This document shows, piece by piece, positions 6,144 to 6,253 of a DNA stretch of 6,253 nucleotides. The translations under genes were made by a program, and so were the position numbers. Below the pieces are notes generated by a model. The model was not told where the DNA came from. It searched no databases and saw only the letters and a program-made list of their open reading frames with translations. Source of the DNA: an uncultured Victivallales bacterium (GTDB lineage: Bacteria > Verrucomicrobiota > Lentisphaeria > Oligosphaerales > JAFGRS01); contig CAILKC010000499.1 in assembly GCA_903834675.1 (NCBI GenBank), forward strand, positions 1 to 6,253, in the 5' to 3' direction. Within the stretch, counting starts at the first letter, position 1, and every line of letters starts with the position of its first letter.

Positions 6144-6234
6144 CCGGGCCCCCGGCTGGGGCCGGACATACTGAAGTGAGAACGGGTTTCAGGTTTCGGG
6201 GTCTGATATGCATGGCAACCGCCTCCATGTCCAG

Positions 6235-6253
6235 CCTGAACCCTGAACCCTGA
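6235..6253. repeat. Inverted copy of the heptamer array at the window edge
   Basis: The last 19 bases, CCTGAACCCTGAACCCTGA, are the exact reverse complement of the CAGGGTT array phase. The array is cut by the end of the window. With 6085-6143 it forms an inverted pair around about 91 bp (6144-6234) of sequence with no recognised gene. Confidence 0.85.

Overview
The window is GC-rich bacterial DNA, probably from a Planctomycetota-type organism, with Armatimonadota, Lentisphaerota or a related environmental lineage as alternatives. The main clues are an exported PQQ-like beta-propeller protein that opens with DWPQWRGP, a short FAD-dependent oxidoreductase of the FAD_oxidored type, a Gfo/Idh/MocA oxidoreductase, and spacers full of simple-sequence and hairpin repeats. 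The lineage is an inference from gene style; there is no marker gene here.

Layout. Positions 1-488 carry no convincing gene. They hold a hairpin-rich repeat element (27-162) with two identical 19-mers, a degenerate hexamer tract (233-268), a strong G/C stem-loop (271-299) and a weak candidate promoter. Two plus-strand genes follow: an FAD-dependent oxidoreductase (489-1832) and a secreted polysaccharide-deacetylase-like protein (1932-3245). A 190-bp convergent spacer holds two near-identical 14-mers and a long stem-loop followed by a T-rich stretch, which is the best terminator candidate. Two minus-strand genes face the first pair: a Gfo/Idh/MocA oxidoreductase (5777-4779) and, just downstream of it, an exported PQQ-like beta-propeller protein (4743-3436). 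Positions 5778-6253 are again non-coding or nearly so. They end in three simple-repeat tracts: four 8-mers, eight CAGGGTT heptamers, and an inverted copy of the heptamer array that runs off the window edge.

Working together. All four proteins fit carbohydrate use in a polysaccharide-degrading bacterium. Two are predicted to be exported (the deacetylase-like protein and the beta-propeller protein). Two are predicted cytoplasmic redox enzymes (the FAD protein and the NAD(P)-dependent Gfo/Idh/MocA protein). No substrate can be assigned from sequence alone, and the two gene pairs are convergent, so they are probably transcribed separately.

I found no convincing new defence, CRISPR or mobile system. 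The most unusual material is the repeat content of the two flanking spacers, plus an altered third motif in the deacetylase.
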